A stretch of DNA of 64,000 nt from Anadara kagoshimensis (taxonomy: Eukaryota; Mollusca; Bivalvia; Arcoida; Arcidae), in assembly GCA_021292105.1 (NCBI GenBank), contig CM037861.1:45198310-45262309 (forward strand), in the 5' to 3' direction. Every line of letters begins with the position of its first letter. The stretch's first letter is position 1. The position numbers and the translations under genes were made by a program. The notes beneath the pieces are model-generated. The model saw only the letters and a list, made by a program, of their open reading frames with translations. It made no database searches and was not told where the DNA came from. Positions 49,012 through 59,130 of this stretch are shown here, one piece after another.

Positions 49012-49638
49012 TGTCAACCTATTGCTTCAGGTAAAACACACACACAATTAATTCTAATATTTGACATACGTGTAACTGATAAAAGTTTCAATTTTAATTC
49101 AAGTGAACTGAGTAATGCCTTCAATTTTTATACCTTTGCACTTCTGCTACTGTTATAGCTAGCTGTTATTTCTCAGATGAGCATTTCAGCCCCATCTGGT
49201 CTCTTGTTTACATATATATATTTGTACTTGCAAATTTAATTTATATTTTTAGGATCAGGCCACAGTTCACATCAGAACCAACATGAAAAAACGGCATCTT
49301 TTGGATCAGGCATTAATGGATCTATCATTAATGAAAGTTCTTCTACATCTGATGATGATAGTGATGATGAAACAGATAGTTTATCATCAGGTGTGGGGCG
49401 TCAGAGTCTAAGGTCTTCAGTGGAATGTTTGCGTAAAAGTCCACGTAAATCAGCATCATCTCCATGTGGATCAAAGCAATCATCACCAGTTAAATCATCT
49501 CCAAGTGTGAAGTCTGGAAGATCATCACCACGTTATTTCTTGGCATCTCAGGTCACATCTCCAGCACGGCAATCTCTTAAAAGGCCATATGAAGCTGAAA
49601 GTCCAACTAAACAATCTAAATTTGCTAAGAAATCATAA
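38328..49638 (+). CDS. Extended-PHD (PHF6/PHF11-type) protein with unrecognised C-terminal domain, complete 8-coding-exon gene
   Basis: Coding exons: 38328-38474, 39387-39482, 40139-40323, 41484-41530, 42974-43687, 46161-46359, 48040-48905, 49253-49638. The sum is 2640 nt and gives 879 aa, all junctions GT-AG and in phase. Residues 15-150 form an ePHD: C15, C18, H45 and C48, then C83, C86, C103, C108, H113, C116, and C146/H150. In PHF6, PHF11 and G2E3 this fold is a chromatin or nucleic-acid binding module. Residues about 160-396 are acidic then Lys/Ser-rich and look disordered. Residues about 397-751 are folded-looking (alternating hydrophobic) but I do not recognise the family. The tail (752-879) has repeated KSPRKS/SSP motifs and is probably a basic nuclear tail. 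The ATG lies 6 bp inside an exon that starts after a CAG acceptor at 38321, so an upstream non-coding exon is expected. Probably nuclear (inference). Confidence 0.9.
38494..38645 (+). mobile_element. Possible short hAT-like element in ePHD intron 1
   Basis: CAAGGCTCTTTTCAC at the left and GTGAGAGCCCTG at the right are imperfect inverted ends. No clear target duplication. Confidence 0.35.
38645..38965 (+). repeat. tRNA-derived SINE, family B
   Basis: Head GAGGATGCTGTGGTGAGATG with B box GTGGGTTCGAACC. The body GGCCTTTACTGGATGG, GGTACCAGTATAATAGACTG and the tail CTTGTGTTGAGATTAATC are shared with the 47.5-kb copy. It lies in ePHD gene intron 1. Confidence 0.7.
39387..39482 (+). CDS. ePHD gene coding exon 2
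   Basis: 32 codons, QYSALLVQYKFDHFGGFKID then KVQRELTRGKKV, the linker typical of ePHD domains. Acceptor TTTCAG, donor GTAAGT. Confidence 0.9.
40139..40323 (+). CDS. ePHD gene coding exon 3 (PHD half)
   Basis: 185 nt. It encodes ICSICRKN, GATSGCAIRSCRKSFHYYCA and ends in VVLY plus two bases of Arg. The Cys/His spacing fits the PHD half of an ePHD. Confidence 0.92.
40511..41268 (-). mobile_element. Tc1/mariner-like element with decayed transposase
   Basis: TIR CAGTCATTGGCCAATATTAA and its inverted CTCAATTTTGGCCAATGACTG, with TA at 40509-40510 and 41269-41270. The minus strand carries broken Tc1-type transposase: SVIFWGCL, FQEDNAPYPC and WPAQTADINI (second and third acidic motifs), then EYKRLEMSVIW. 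It is frameshifted and has stops. In ePHD intron 3. Confidence 0.8.
41484..41530 (+). CDS. ePHD gene coding exon 4 (47 nt)
   Basis: Short exon encoding VFCGEAHREQFKENK, providing the last Cys/His ligand pair. Acceptor TTTCAG, donor GTATGC. Length and phase are needed to join exons 3 and 5. Confidence 0.9.
41553..42368 (+). mobile_element. Element with ATAGGCAAACAAC inverted ends, copy 1 (816 bp)
   Basis: ATAGGCAAACAACTTTGACC at the left, and AATGTTCTTTGCCTAT preceded by AAAGGTCAAGCG at the right. Copy 2 at 56.4 kb shares both ends. In ePHD intron 4. Confidence 0.65.
42974..43687 (+). CDS. ePHD gene coding exon 5 (disordered acidic/basic region)
   Basis: 714 nt. An acidic segment rich in Asp/Glu/Asn is followed by Lys/Ser-rich sequence with several KKK and SLSK motifs. 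Donor GTAAGT. No known domain seen. Confidence 0.9.
44019..45113 (+). repeat. 41-bp minisatellite in ePHD intron 5
   Basis: About 26 copies of GACCCATGGTGTGAGTATGA-TTGTTAACACTCACTGTGTCG. Each unit contains GTGAGT and ACTCAC in inverted orientation. Continues at 45753 after an inserted element. Confidence 0.97.
45114..45752 (+). mobile_element. hAT-like element inserted in the minisatellite, 5-bp TSD
   Basis: CAGGGGTTGGAAAATTTTTC at the left and GAAGAATTTTCAACCCCTG at the right. TATGA is duplicated (45109-45113, 45753-45757), and removing one copy restores the 41-bp unit exactly. Subterminal GCCCGGGCTTCGGGCTT. No transposase. Confidence 0.9.
45753..45900 (+). repeat. 41-bp minisatellite, remainder
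   Basis: Three to four decaying units continuing the array beyond the inserted element. Confidence 0.9.
46161..46359 (+). CDS. ePHD gene coding exon 6
   Basis: 199 nt. It encodes FGLIIVDKLDKSKHDALKQE and HLISDLISMLK, predicted alpha-helical. Acceptor TTTTCAG, donor GTAAGA. It starts the unrecognised C-terminal domain. Confidence 0.9.
46915..47060. repeat. Hairpin plus direct duplication
   Basis: GGAAGTGGCAATTCTATC / GATAGAATTGCCACTTCC form a hairpin. A segment of about 52 bp from TTGCCACTTCC to CAAGTTAAG is then repeated directly. Confidence 0.9.
47455..47820 (+). repeat. tRNA(Arg)-like-headed SINE, family B
   Basis: Head GGCCATGGTGGCCTAATGGATA, close to tRNA-Arg A-box style, and B-box-like GTGAGTTTGAGTCCTGC. 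The body GGCCTTTACTGATTAACTTG, GGTATCAGTATAATGGACTG matches the 38.7-kb SINE. It ends GCTACGTTAAGCAACATTC. Confidence 0.75.
48040..48905 (+). CDS. ePHD gene coding exon 7
   Basis: 866 nt, the bulk of the unrecognised domain. It has helical segments such as FVKVAKLLLDNEKMINHLHN and a beta-looking end (NQFILLDVTGNNF, CAVIEIKCQPIAS). The exon end and donor are repeated twice more downstream in CA repeats. Confidence 0.9.
48906..49045 (+). repeat. CA repeats carrying two extra copies of the exon 7 splice junction
   Basis: (CA)n blocks at 48908-48940 and 48968-49009. TATTGCTTCAG-GTAAAACACAC (real donor after 48905) recurs as TATTGCGTCAG-GTAATACACAC (after 48962) and TATTGCTTCAG-GTAAAACACAC (after 49030). 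Confidence 0.85.
49170..49218 (+). repeat. HINE-like right-end fragment
   Basis: CAGATGAGCATTTCAGCCCCATCTGGTCTCTTGTTT resembles the 55.1-kb right end. In ePHD intron 7. Confidence 0.45.
49253..49638 (+). CDS. ePHD gene coding exon 8 (Ser-Pro basic tail, stop)
   Basis: 386 nt. An acidic Ser/Asp run (STSDDDSDDETDSLSS) is followed by a basic tail with repeated KSP/SSP motifs and KRPYEAESPTKQSKFAKKS, likely nuclear targeting and phosphorylation sites. TAA at 49636-49638. Confidence 0.9.
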
Positions 49639-49738
49639 ACTTCAGGAAGCATAGTTCATTTATGTGGACTTGTGAGAGTAAAATGAGTAAAGTTTCATTA
49701 TATCTGATCTGATCACACACATGCACACACCCATACGT

Positions 49739-49776
<38 letters not shown>

Positions 49777-50180
49777 ATTGATTTGATAATTGAAACAGCT
49801 GTATTGCTCTATTTGTATTTTATAACAGTGTACATCCATTTACATGTACCTCGTCGTTATATTGCATTAGTATTCACCAGCGTACCACATGATACCTGAT
49901 AATATTTGTGCAGAAGTATTATTTCTTTTGGATATGGAATCGTAACAGTTGATGTTTTCCGTAAAAAGAATGTTACTCAGAGAATTTGGAACATTAGCAT
50001 TTTCCAAAATTTTCTGCACAAATGTGCAGATGTATTGATCACATCGAACACTGGCAAACTGCATTATTTTATGTTTTGGTTTTTCAAGCCATGTAAATGC
50101 AGCAATTATGGTAGCTATTCTATAAGTAGGTAATATACAAAAAGGATCTATTTTTGTATTAATCACAGTTGTACTTAATA
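49639..50180. other. Presumed 3' UTR/flank of the ePHD gene
   Basis: No poly(A) signal assigned with confidence. AATAAA occurs at 50586-50591 and inside the MITE near 50272. 50682-51451 also lacks recognisable features. Confidence 0.4.
49743..49772 (+). repeat. (CA)n microsatellite
   Basis: About 15 CA units in the presumed 3' UTR or flank of the ePHD gene. Confidence 0.95.
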
Positions 50181-50362
50181 CAGTCAAACCTGTCTAAAAG
50201 GCCACCTAGGGGAACCAGTAAAAATGACCTTCATGGACAGGTGTCACTTACATATACAGATTCAAATAACATGAATAAAAGAGCAATTGGATATAAGATT
50301 TTACTGGTCTTTAAAAACAGGTGACCATTATATAGAGGTGGCCTTTAAAGCAGGCTTGACTC
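50181..50362 (+). mobile_element. CAGTCAAACCTGTCT MITE, copy 1
   Basis: TA-CAGTCAAACCTGTCT left. The right end GCAGGCTTGACTCTA is a degenerate complement. AACATGAATAAA is shared with copy 2. Confidence 0.75.
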
Positions 50363-50604
50363 TACCTTGTCGTGACTTCATATATTACATAACAATGCAT
50401 CTATCTGTTTGTTTTGTGTTTTTGATTTTGTAGTGATTTTAGTTGATATTAATGCTTTCATAATTGAATTTTACAGTAGAACTTCTAAAATAAAATTCCC
50501 TTCTCAAACATTCTGGAAGTCTAAAAGTAATTATTCTTCCAAATCAATATTTTTGTTTGCTTATTTTTTTAAACTTTTAAATGATAATAAAACTCTAGTG
50601 CATT

Positions 50605-50680
50605 ATAAGCTCAATTGATCATGTGAGGTTATGGCATAGTGCACCATTTGTATGCACACCTTTAGGCCTATCGTACTTAA
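50605..50680 (+). repeat. HINE-like left-end fragment
   Basis: AAGCTCAATTGATCATGTGA, GGTTATGGCATAGTGCACC match the start of the 51.96-kb element. Confidence 0.4.
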
Positions 50681-51451
50681 ATTGCTGCCATGTGCATAAT
50701 TTTTCACAGAGACTTTTCGTTGATATATTTAAGCTAAACATCAAAGTAAATGTTGGCAGCTATTAAAATATGCGGGTTTTGTGTGTGTCTCATACAATCC
50801 TGCACTGTATAACAAAAAATACTAGCAATGTATTTTTATATGTGATTTTCATTGTCAAGCCTTATAATTACCTACCAGCTCATTAACCACAAAAGTAAGT
50901 ACATGCAAACATGTTTCTGAAAAGTTTCTACCTATGAATTTCTTGTTATACAGTATATGATATTTTGGAAAGAAAATCCAGTTACACATATATAGTTTTT
51001 GGATCGCTGGCCATGCCCACAATGTTCCGACAAAGGCCAGACATTCTTGAATCGGACACAAAAAGAATGAAAACTGGGCCTGAAATGTGCTGTTTAATGA
51101 CGTCACTGACACTGGAACGTCATTAGTTGCTGTGACGCTGCTATGATACTGTGATTGCGGCCAGTGGCAGAACATAATAGGCATGGCCGGTGAAATGTGA
51201 ATTATGTAGATTACGTTGTTTGTTATTATAAACAAGTCAAGTCATATCCTATCAGTCATGATCATGTTCAATGCTGTGAAACTGGTCCAACTGAAAGTCA
51301 TTTCTCTATGTAGCATTGTGAGAAATCTGACTAGGAAAAATGTATATATATAATGTTTATAGCTAAGTATCTGTAAATTTTGGTATGATAAATGTAATTT
51401 ATGATGGCCAGTTTTTCTTGTTCTTTTGATTGAAAACATAATTTTCATATG

Positions 51452-51630
51452 CAGTCAAACCTGTCTATAAAGGTCACCTAGTGGGACTAGTAAAAGTGGC
51501 TTTTGTGTGCCGGCGTCCCTGATATACAGGTTAAAATAACATGAATAAAGGGCAATTGGAATAAAATTGTACTGACTTTTAAAAGCAGTTGACCTGTGTA
51601 TAAAGGCGGCCTTTAAGATAGGTTTGACTG
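51452..51630 (+). mobile_element. CAGTCAAACCTGTCT MITE, copy 2
   Basis: CAGTCAAACCTGTCTATAAA to GATAGGTTTGACTG, followed by TA. Confidence 0.85.
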
Positions 51631-51957
51631 TATAATTTTAGTTTGAAAAAATTTCAAATACCAGTAGGTTTGAAAACAAAAATTAAGATTTTGTGTTTCA
51701 GTTAATTGATTAATCTTTGTATGTAAAATTTTTATCAATTAACCTTATCAGTAATAAATAGATTGTCAGGGTATCCTTGTTATCAGTATTGTAATGAATG
51801 TCTGAAGCAATAAGAAGTATAGCCATAAGTATAACAGTTCTTAGACAATATAAGTAAATGTTGTTGGTAAAAGTATTTTGATATTAAGACTTATAATCAT
51901 GTTGGTGATTTAACACCGTTTTATAAGTGTGCTTGTTTTTACGGGTATGTGTAGTTT

Positions 51958-54900
51958 TTAGCTCACCTGACCGAAGGTCATGTGAGCTTATGGCATAGCG
52001 CAGCGTGTGTATGTGCGTGTGTGCGTGTGTGCGTCGTTAACACCTATTTTCGACTTCTCCTCTGAAACTACTGGACAGTTTTTGATGAAACTTTGTCAGA
52101 AGTATATATGGGCCGGTGCAATTCAGATTTGTTCGTGGCGTTGCTATGGCTACCATAACTAGGTCAAGGTGACCTAGGGGTGCAAAAATCTTAAAAAATC
52201 TTCTTCTCCGAAAGTACTGATTGGAGAAAAAATCTGATGTGATATTTGGCTTCTCTAGGGTCTTAAGCCTATAGTTTGTTCATTTTGTGAAATTCGGATA
52301 AAAAATAGGTTACGCGTTTTTGCGTTTAATTTTGAAAAAATCGTAAAATAGCTTCAAATTGTTATAACTTGACTATTTGACCAGATAATGACATGGGGTT
52401 TTCAGTTTTGACATCTTCTTGTTAGTATCTTCAAAATGAGGTCAAGGTCGATTGTGAAGGTCGTGACCTAATTTTTTTTTACCTCTAATTATAATTATTA
52501 TCTCGAAAACTATAAACTTTTTGTATAGGCATGTATATTAGAATGTTGTAGGTATCTATACAACGATCATTTTGATGTATAGAAAAAGGTCATGGGTTCA
52601 AAGGTCAAGGTTACAGATGCGAAACAATACCGAAATGGTTAATTATCTCGAAAACTATAAACATTTTGTATAGGCATGTATATTAGAATGTTGTAGGTAT
52701 TGATACAACGATCATTTTGATGTATAGAAAAAGGTCATGTGTTCAAAGGTCAAGGTCACAGATGTGAAACAATACTGAAATGGTTAATTATCTCGAAAAC
52801 TATAAACATTTTGTATAGGCATGTATATTAGAATGTTGTAGGTATTGATACAACGATCATTTTGATGTATAAAAAAAGGTCATGTGTTCAAAGGTCAAGG
52901 TCACAGATGTGAAACAATACCTAAATGGTTAATTATCTCGAAAACTATAAACTTTTTGTATAGGCATGTATATTAGAATGTTGTAGGTATTGATACAATG
53001 ATCATTTTGATGTATAGAAAAAGGTCATGGGTTCAAAGGTCAAGGTCACGGATGTGAAACAATACTGAAATGGTTAAATTTCTCGAAAACTATAATCTTT
53101 TTGTATAGGCATGTACATTAGAATGTTGTAGGTATTGATACAACGATCATTTTGATGTATAGAAAAAGGTCATGGGTTCAAAGGTCAAGGTCACAGATGC
53201 AAAACAATACCGAAATGGTTAATTATCTCGAAAACTATAAACATTTTGTATAGGCATGTATATTAGAATGTTGTAGGTATCGATACAACGATCATTTTGA
53301 TGTCTAGAAAAAGGTCATAGGTTGAAAGGTCAAGGTCACAGATGCGAAACAATACCGAAATGGTTAATTATCTCGAAAACTATAAACATTTTGTATAGGC
53401 ATGTATATTAGAATGTTGTAGGTATTGACACAGCAATCATTTCGATGTATAGAAAAAGGTCATGGGTTCAAAGGTCAAGGTCACAGATGTGAAACAATAC
53501 TGAAATGGTTAATTATCTAAAAAACTATAAACTTTTTGTATAGGCATGTATATTAGAATGTTGTAGGTATTGATACAACGATCATTTTGATGTATAGAAA
53601 AAGGTTATGGGTTCAAAGGTCAAGGTCACAGATGCGAAACAATACCAAAATGGTTAATTATCTCAAAAACTATAAACTTTTTGTATAGGCATATATATTA
53701 GAATGTTGTAGGTATTGATACAACGATCATTTTGATGTATAGAAAAAGGTCATGAGTTCAAAGGTCAAGGTCACAGATGCAAAACAATATCGAAATGGTT
53801 AATTATCTCGAAAACTATAAACTTTTTGTATAGGCATTTATATTAGAATGTTGTAGGTATTGACACAACAATCATTTTGATATATAGAAAAAGGTTATGA
53901 GTTCTAAGGTCAAGGTCACATATGCGAAACAATACGGAAATGTTTAATTATCTCGAAAACTATAAACTTTTTGTTTAGGCATGTATATTAGAATGTTGTA
54001 GGTATCGATACAACGATCATTTTGATGTATAGAAAAAGGACATGGGTTCAAAGGTCAAGGTCACTGATGTGAAACAATACCGAAATGGTTAATTATCTCG
54101 AAAACTATAAACATTTTGTATAGGCATGTATATTAGAATGTTGTAGGTATTGACACAGCAATCATTTCGATGTATAGAAAAAGGTCATGGGTTCAAAGGT
54201 CAAGGTCACAGATGTGAAACAATACTGAAATGGTTAATTATCTAAAAAACTATAAACTTTTTGTATAGGCATGTATATTAGAATGTTGTAGGTATTGATA
54301 CAACGATCATTTTGATGTATAGAAAAAGGTCATGGGTTCAAAGGTCAAGGTCACAGATGCAAAACAATACCAAAATGGTTAATTATCTCAAAAACTATAA
54401 ACTTTTTGTATAGGCATATATATTAGAATGTTGTAGGTATTGATACAACGATCATTTTGATGTATAGAAAAAGGTCATGAGTTCAAAGGTCAAGGTCACA
54501 GATGCAAAACAATATCGCAATGGTTAATTATCTCGAAAACTATAAACTTTTTGTATAGGCATTATATTAGAATGTTGTAGGTATTGATACAACAATCATT
54601 TTGATATATAGAAAAAGGTTATGAGTTCTAAGGTCAAGGTCACATATGCGAAACAATACAGAAATGTTTAATTATCTCGAAAACTATAAACTTTTTGTTT
54701 AGGCATGTATATTAGAATGTTGTAGGTATCGATACAACGATCATTTTGATGTATAGAAAAAGGACATGGTTCAAAGGTCAAGGTCACTGATGTGAAACAA
54801 TACCGAAATGGTTAATTATCTCGAAACTATAAACTTTTTGTATAGGAATGTATATTAGAATGTTGTAGGTATCAATACAAGAATCATTTTGATGTATAGA

Positions 54901-55137
54901 AAAAGGTCATGGGTTCAAAGGTCAAGGTCACATGCAAAACAATACCAAAATGGTTAATTATCTCGAATACTATAAAATTTTTGTATAGGCATGTATATTA
55001 GAATGTTGTAGGTATTGATACACTGGTTATCATGATGTAAAGAAAAAAGGCTTGGGGTTTAGTATTTATGTGTTCTTTAAATCTATCAGCTAGCCATTAG
55101 TTATCAGGTGAGCGTATCAGGCCCATGGGCCTCTTGT
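51958..55137 (+). mobile_element. HINE/pearl-like (Helentron-type) element with satellite core
   Basis: The left end TTTAGCTCACCTGACCGAAG has a hairpin (GCTCACCTGACC/GGTCATGTGAGC). The right end has GGTGAGCGTATCAGGCCCATGGGCCTCTTG, with an AGGCCCATGGGCCT palindrome just before the terminus. No coding capacity. Bivalve pearl/CvE-type elements have this left-end, satellite core, right-end design (family knowledge, inferred match). Confidence 0.7.
52490..55020 (+). repeat. ~145-bp satellite array with five-unit higher-order repeat
   Basis: About 17 units with TTAATTATCTCGAAAACTAT, GGCATGTATATTAGAATGTT and AAGGTCATGGGTTCAAAGGT. Marker variants (GACACAGCAATCATTTCGAT, and TTATGAGTTCTAAGGTC) recur about 723 bp apart, i.e. 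five units. Confidence 0.93.
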
Positions 55138-55139
55138 TT

Positions 55140-56420
55140 ATGTCCTGAAATGTGTCATGTATATTGGCCAGTATTGTGTAGGTTCTATTGAGTGTATATG
55201 TAAAAGTGACTTCTCTGTCAAGTTGTTTGAAAGTTACTTACCATTGTATGTGTTTCCAGAGCCAGGGTTGTAATTTCCTTAAAAGTGTTCCCAAGGGCTT
55301 GAAGGCCAAAGTGATACTTTAAGACTACCGGTAACTGTTTCTAGAGTAAGGATAATATATTAAGTCCAGCACTCACTGTGTTCCCAGGCCAATACTTGCA
55401 TTCTAATACAAAAGCTAGACATCTGAAACATTAATTGTAGCATCCTTGGGTCAAGTAATATTCAATTTGTAAAAATCTCAGCATTGGGAGCCCACATAGG
55501 AAAGCTGTAAAAAGCTATAAATTATTTAAAAATCATTTTCAATATGGAGACAATGCTTAGACCTTATATAAATATAATGTAGCATCATTATGTATGTAGA
55601 TTTCAATTTGCAATAATCTTGGCAGTTGGCCCCAAAAATGTAGAACTGTAAAGGTACTCATGTAATTTTTTGTAAATATTTTGAATTAGCATATATAGCT
55701 AGATGTAGAGATTTTAGGTAGGTGATAAGTCCCATGGGTCTCATATTGTAAACCCTGCAAACTAGTATGTAGGAACCACCATGTCCGTCTCTCCATCCAT
55801 CTGTCTGTCTTGTGTAAAATTGTGTCGGGGTCATATCTCATAATTGCTTTGGACAACTGTCATAAAACTCCACAAGAATAATGTGTCATGACCTTGAAGC
55901 AAGGTCAAATTAGAAAGGTCATGGTCACAGGAAACATTAAACCCAACCCTTGAAGATGTTGGAGGCAGGGGGAATTTGGCTCCTAAGAGACGGTTCTAGT
56001 TTATATTGATAGTAGATAAGTTATAGTGCAAGCTTTGACATAGATTGATACGTTTGTTTTCTAATTTTATAGTTAAAATATTAATCTTTTTGTACTGTTT
56101 TATTTTTCTATAGTTAAGGCGCTCAAACAAACTCTTTTCATAAGGGACAAGAATAGGTGGAATCTGTATAGTTTGTCAAGGTATTTTTACAGAGGTGACT
56201 CCTAAGCCAGTCATTGTCACTATTCAACTCTTTTCATAAGGAACAAGAATATATACTATATGGCTTAGACATAGAGAACCCAAGCAATTAGAAGTTATTG
56301 CATTGTCAAAAAAGTAAAATGTCTAAAATAAAGGGTAGCAGGGTAAAACAATACTAAAGTCTCCCATAGACCTTATTTAGAAAATGTTTTGGTGACTGAA
56401 GAAACTGAGTAAAACAATTT
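55140..56420. other. Intergenic with weak repeat similarity
   Basis: 55720-55985 carries CCGTCTCTCCATCCATCTGT and GGTCATGGTCACAGGAAAC, words common in HINE-like cores. Otherwise nothing. 59820-60660 and 63090-63860 are likewise unremarkable apart from features listed. Confidence 0.45.
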
Positions 56421-56422
56421 GT

Positions 56423-56661
56423 ATAGGCAAACAACATTGACCTGTCCCTTGAACTTTAATTTGAACATTTATTATGGACAAGCACATTTATGAATAGGGA
56501 TCACACTTACTTATTTCATCTACATAATGTGAACACTAGTGGTCATTGCATTGTGTATATATTATAACTAACTGCTAATCCTAACACTACCCATGTATTG
56601 GATAGATCCTTGAATATTCCAAATGATAGGTCAAGCAGACAGGTCAATGTTGTTTGCCTAT
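56423..56661 (+). mobile_element. Element with ATAGGCAAACAAC inverted ends, copy 2 (239 bp)
   Basis: ATAGGCAAACAACATTGACC to GTCAATGTTGTTTGCCTAT. TTGAACTTTAATTTGAACAT and ATTATGGACAAGCACAT match the 41.6-kb copy. Confidence 0.75.
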
Positions 56662-56876
56662 TACCCCAGCTTTAATTTGTTTGGAGACATAAGTAAGTAA
56701 ATGTCTATACAGGGTTTGACTTTCATTAGTTTGGGCGCCTTTATTATTATTGATGGATGTAATGCTAGTTAAAAGTAATGTTTAGTATACTTTATAAATA
56801 AAAAGTATTACAGTTTAGTTTTGATGTGTGATTTGTTTGTCCCTGAAACACTATACACTATTTATCATTATATGTA

Positions 56877-57043
56877 CAGTAAAACACGTTTATAGCGAAA
56901 ACTTGGAGACTCTAATTTTAACTTCATCATAAAGCAACTTTGTTATAAATAGACTTATATAGAGGACCGGTCAGGCCCAATATTTGACTTCGCACTATCC
57001 ATGTATTTGTTATAAGGGTTTTCGTTATATTTGTGTTTTACTG
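56877..57043 (+). mobile_element. CAGTAAAACACG MITE
   Basis: TA-CAGTAAAACACGTTTATAG left, and the right end GTTTTACTG. 167 bp. Confidence 0.7.
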
Positions 57044-57238
57044 TCAATGGAGGCCTCCAGATACATATTTTTATTCTTTCTTCACATGTAGCATGTTCTT
57101 GATGGCTCTTGCTAATGTCTAGTTCATGTTATTAGGACACATACATAATATTATATAATTCATGTGAAGGTTAGCTTAGTAGGTAGTATAATTGCTTGTT
57201 TACATGAAAGACATGGAATCAAATCCTGTTGTAATAGA

Positions 57239-57425
57239 TTTTAGCTCCCCTGAATTGAAAGCTTACATGAGCTATTATCCTATTGTGAAAGTATGTTTGG
57301 TCTGTTGTGTGTCATGCATTATCTGTTTACATTTTAATCATGTACAAAACCATGGGGTCAAAATTGGGGTCATTCTTTGGTCAAATGAAGGAGCTATGCA
57401 CCCTTAGTGCTTCATAAGTTGGCTA
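57239..57425 (+). repeat. HINE-like left-end fragment
   Basis: TTTTAGCTCCCCTGAATTGA...TTACATGAGCTATTATCC resembles the left end at 51.96 kb. The ORF here is spurious. Confidence 0.45.
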
Positions 57426-57464
57426 ACAGTAAAAATCTTGAAAATCTTCTATGAACAAACAAGA

Positions 57465-57565
57465 TTAATTGAATGGTATTTTACATCCCAATCAAGAATA
57501 TTTCACTTATACTGAGACATCACTAGCTATAGGTGACGTAACAAAATTTTGAGCTTTACAGTGAG
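57465..57565 (-). repeat. SINE family A 3' fragment
   Basis: GGTATTTTACATCCCAATCA and TTTCACTTATACTGAGACAT match the SINE A tail. Confidence 0.55.
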
Positions 57566-58216
57566 ATGTTTATATACGGTCCAATTTAGTTTGGTATACA
57601 GAATATGGACACCCAACCATTTAACATACATAACAGGTTTTTGCCTTTCTTTTTTCATTGGCGTGTTATTAGTTGAATATGCTAATTGGATGCTAAATCA
57701 AGCAGAATTTTTACAAATCTCAAACTACCATGCAGATTTAAACCAAATCTGGCGTGGAATGAACCTAGTTGACCTTAATTAAAAATACCATAACAATAGA
57801 CAAAACGAATAAATGGCCATGGCAGTTTTTAGTAACAATGGCAGGCAGGTGTCCAATGTACTTGTTTATTCCATAACAGGATATCCCTTACCCATTCACC
57901 ACCTCTATGTTAGAATGCAATAGTTTGTCATTACTTGTTTTAATTTTGTGTACATCTTTGTAATACTAGTATATCTTATAATACCTATTTTGAATATATT
58001 AAGAATTATTGAGGTTTTATTCCCAGTAAATTTAAAACGAATAATTTTCTCCAAAAAGATTTATCTAATGCTAACAATGCACGGTGGATATTGACATGTT
58101 TAATAGAATAAAAGACGCACCATGCTGTGTGTATCCTGTTCATAGTTCATCAGAATTTCAAGTATAGATTTTAGTGAAAAGTGAAAACCAACTTGATCTC
58201 TAAAATTGCTAAATAT

Positions 58217-58368
58217 GCGCGCGCGCGCGTGTGTGTGTCTGTGTGTTTTACATTTCATATTGAATAATGACATATTGCTCAATGAATAACTGTTGCATTT
58301 CTGATCCCAATATTGATTCAGTCACTTGTCTTTCTTTTACACACACACACACACACACACGCACACAC
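58217..58368. repeat. Inverted CG/TG and CA microsatellites
   Basis: (GC)n(TG)n at 58217-58246 and (CA)n with GCACACACG at 58339-58368, about 95 bp apart and able to pair. Confidence 0.85.
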
Positions 58369-58469
58369 GTAAATCGATATATATCCATGTAGTGTTGACC
58401 ATGGATTCTGGTTATTTTGTCAAACACTTCACGAACTGCATACATAAGTGTACTAAGGTATCATCAACA

Positions 58470-59130
58470 AAATGCTAGAGATTTCGATAGATAATCTATT
58501 TGTTGTGTTTGGTAATATAATTTTCCAACAAACAATCGGTAAACCAATGGGCACAAACCGCGAATCGTTGTTTCCTGGTTTGTTTCTTTATTCGTATGAA
58601 GCAGAATTTATATAGAACCTTGTTAAATATGGAGAGAAAAACGTCACCATATAATTTAGTTATAAAGATGACGTTCTATCTCATAATAATCCTAAAATTT
58701 GGGAATATATGAATGGTACATGTTATAATGAGCGTGAACTAAAAGATACGACTAATTCTTCAAAGCTCATATTTGGACTTGTAACCTAACTATGACAACC
58801 TCGGAATTATGTGAAAAACATGATGACTTATTTGTTTTCTATTGCCAACTTTCCTTTTCTATGCAGCTTCTTCTGCCTAGGTGTATTTGTTTCACAGTTA
58901 ATACGTCATGGCAAAGCTTGTTTCCTCAACAGAATGTTATACATCGAAGCAGGCTAATTACAAATACATGTAGGTTGTTTACTACGGGATATTGAAGGCC
59001 CTATAAGTTTTATGGTCGTCATCACAATATTATTTAAAAGTATGTTGTTTCTGTATCCAAAATTACCCTGGATATATTTGACGTCCCGTAGTCCCATGTC
59101 CTTTTCCTTCTCAATTTTGATTTCACACGT
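58470..59130 (+). mobile_element. Penelope-like reverse transcriptase remnant
   Basis: The plus strand encodes FQQTIGKPMGTN, LFLYSYEAEFI, SYKDDVLSHNNPKIWEYMN and, further on, RPYKFYGRHHNII and SVSKITLDIFDVP, with stops and frameshifts between. It is the same family as 3.7 kb, in the opposite orientation. Clearly decayed. Confidence 0.7.

Noticed and set aside
48905..49051. C-terminal HTHTHTHT extension of the exon 7 ORF
   Set aside because: It is reading into the CA-repeat intron; GT-AG splicing at 48905/49253 gives a continuous and sensible protein.
51958..55137. Centromeric-type satellite
   Set aside because: The array is only 2.5 kb and bounded by recognisable HINE-like ends, so it is the core of a mobile element.
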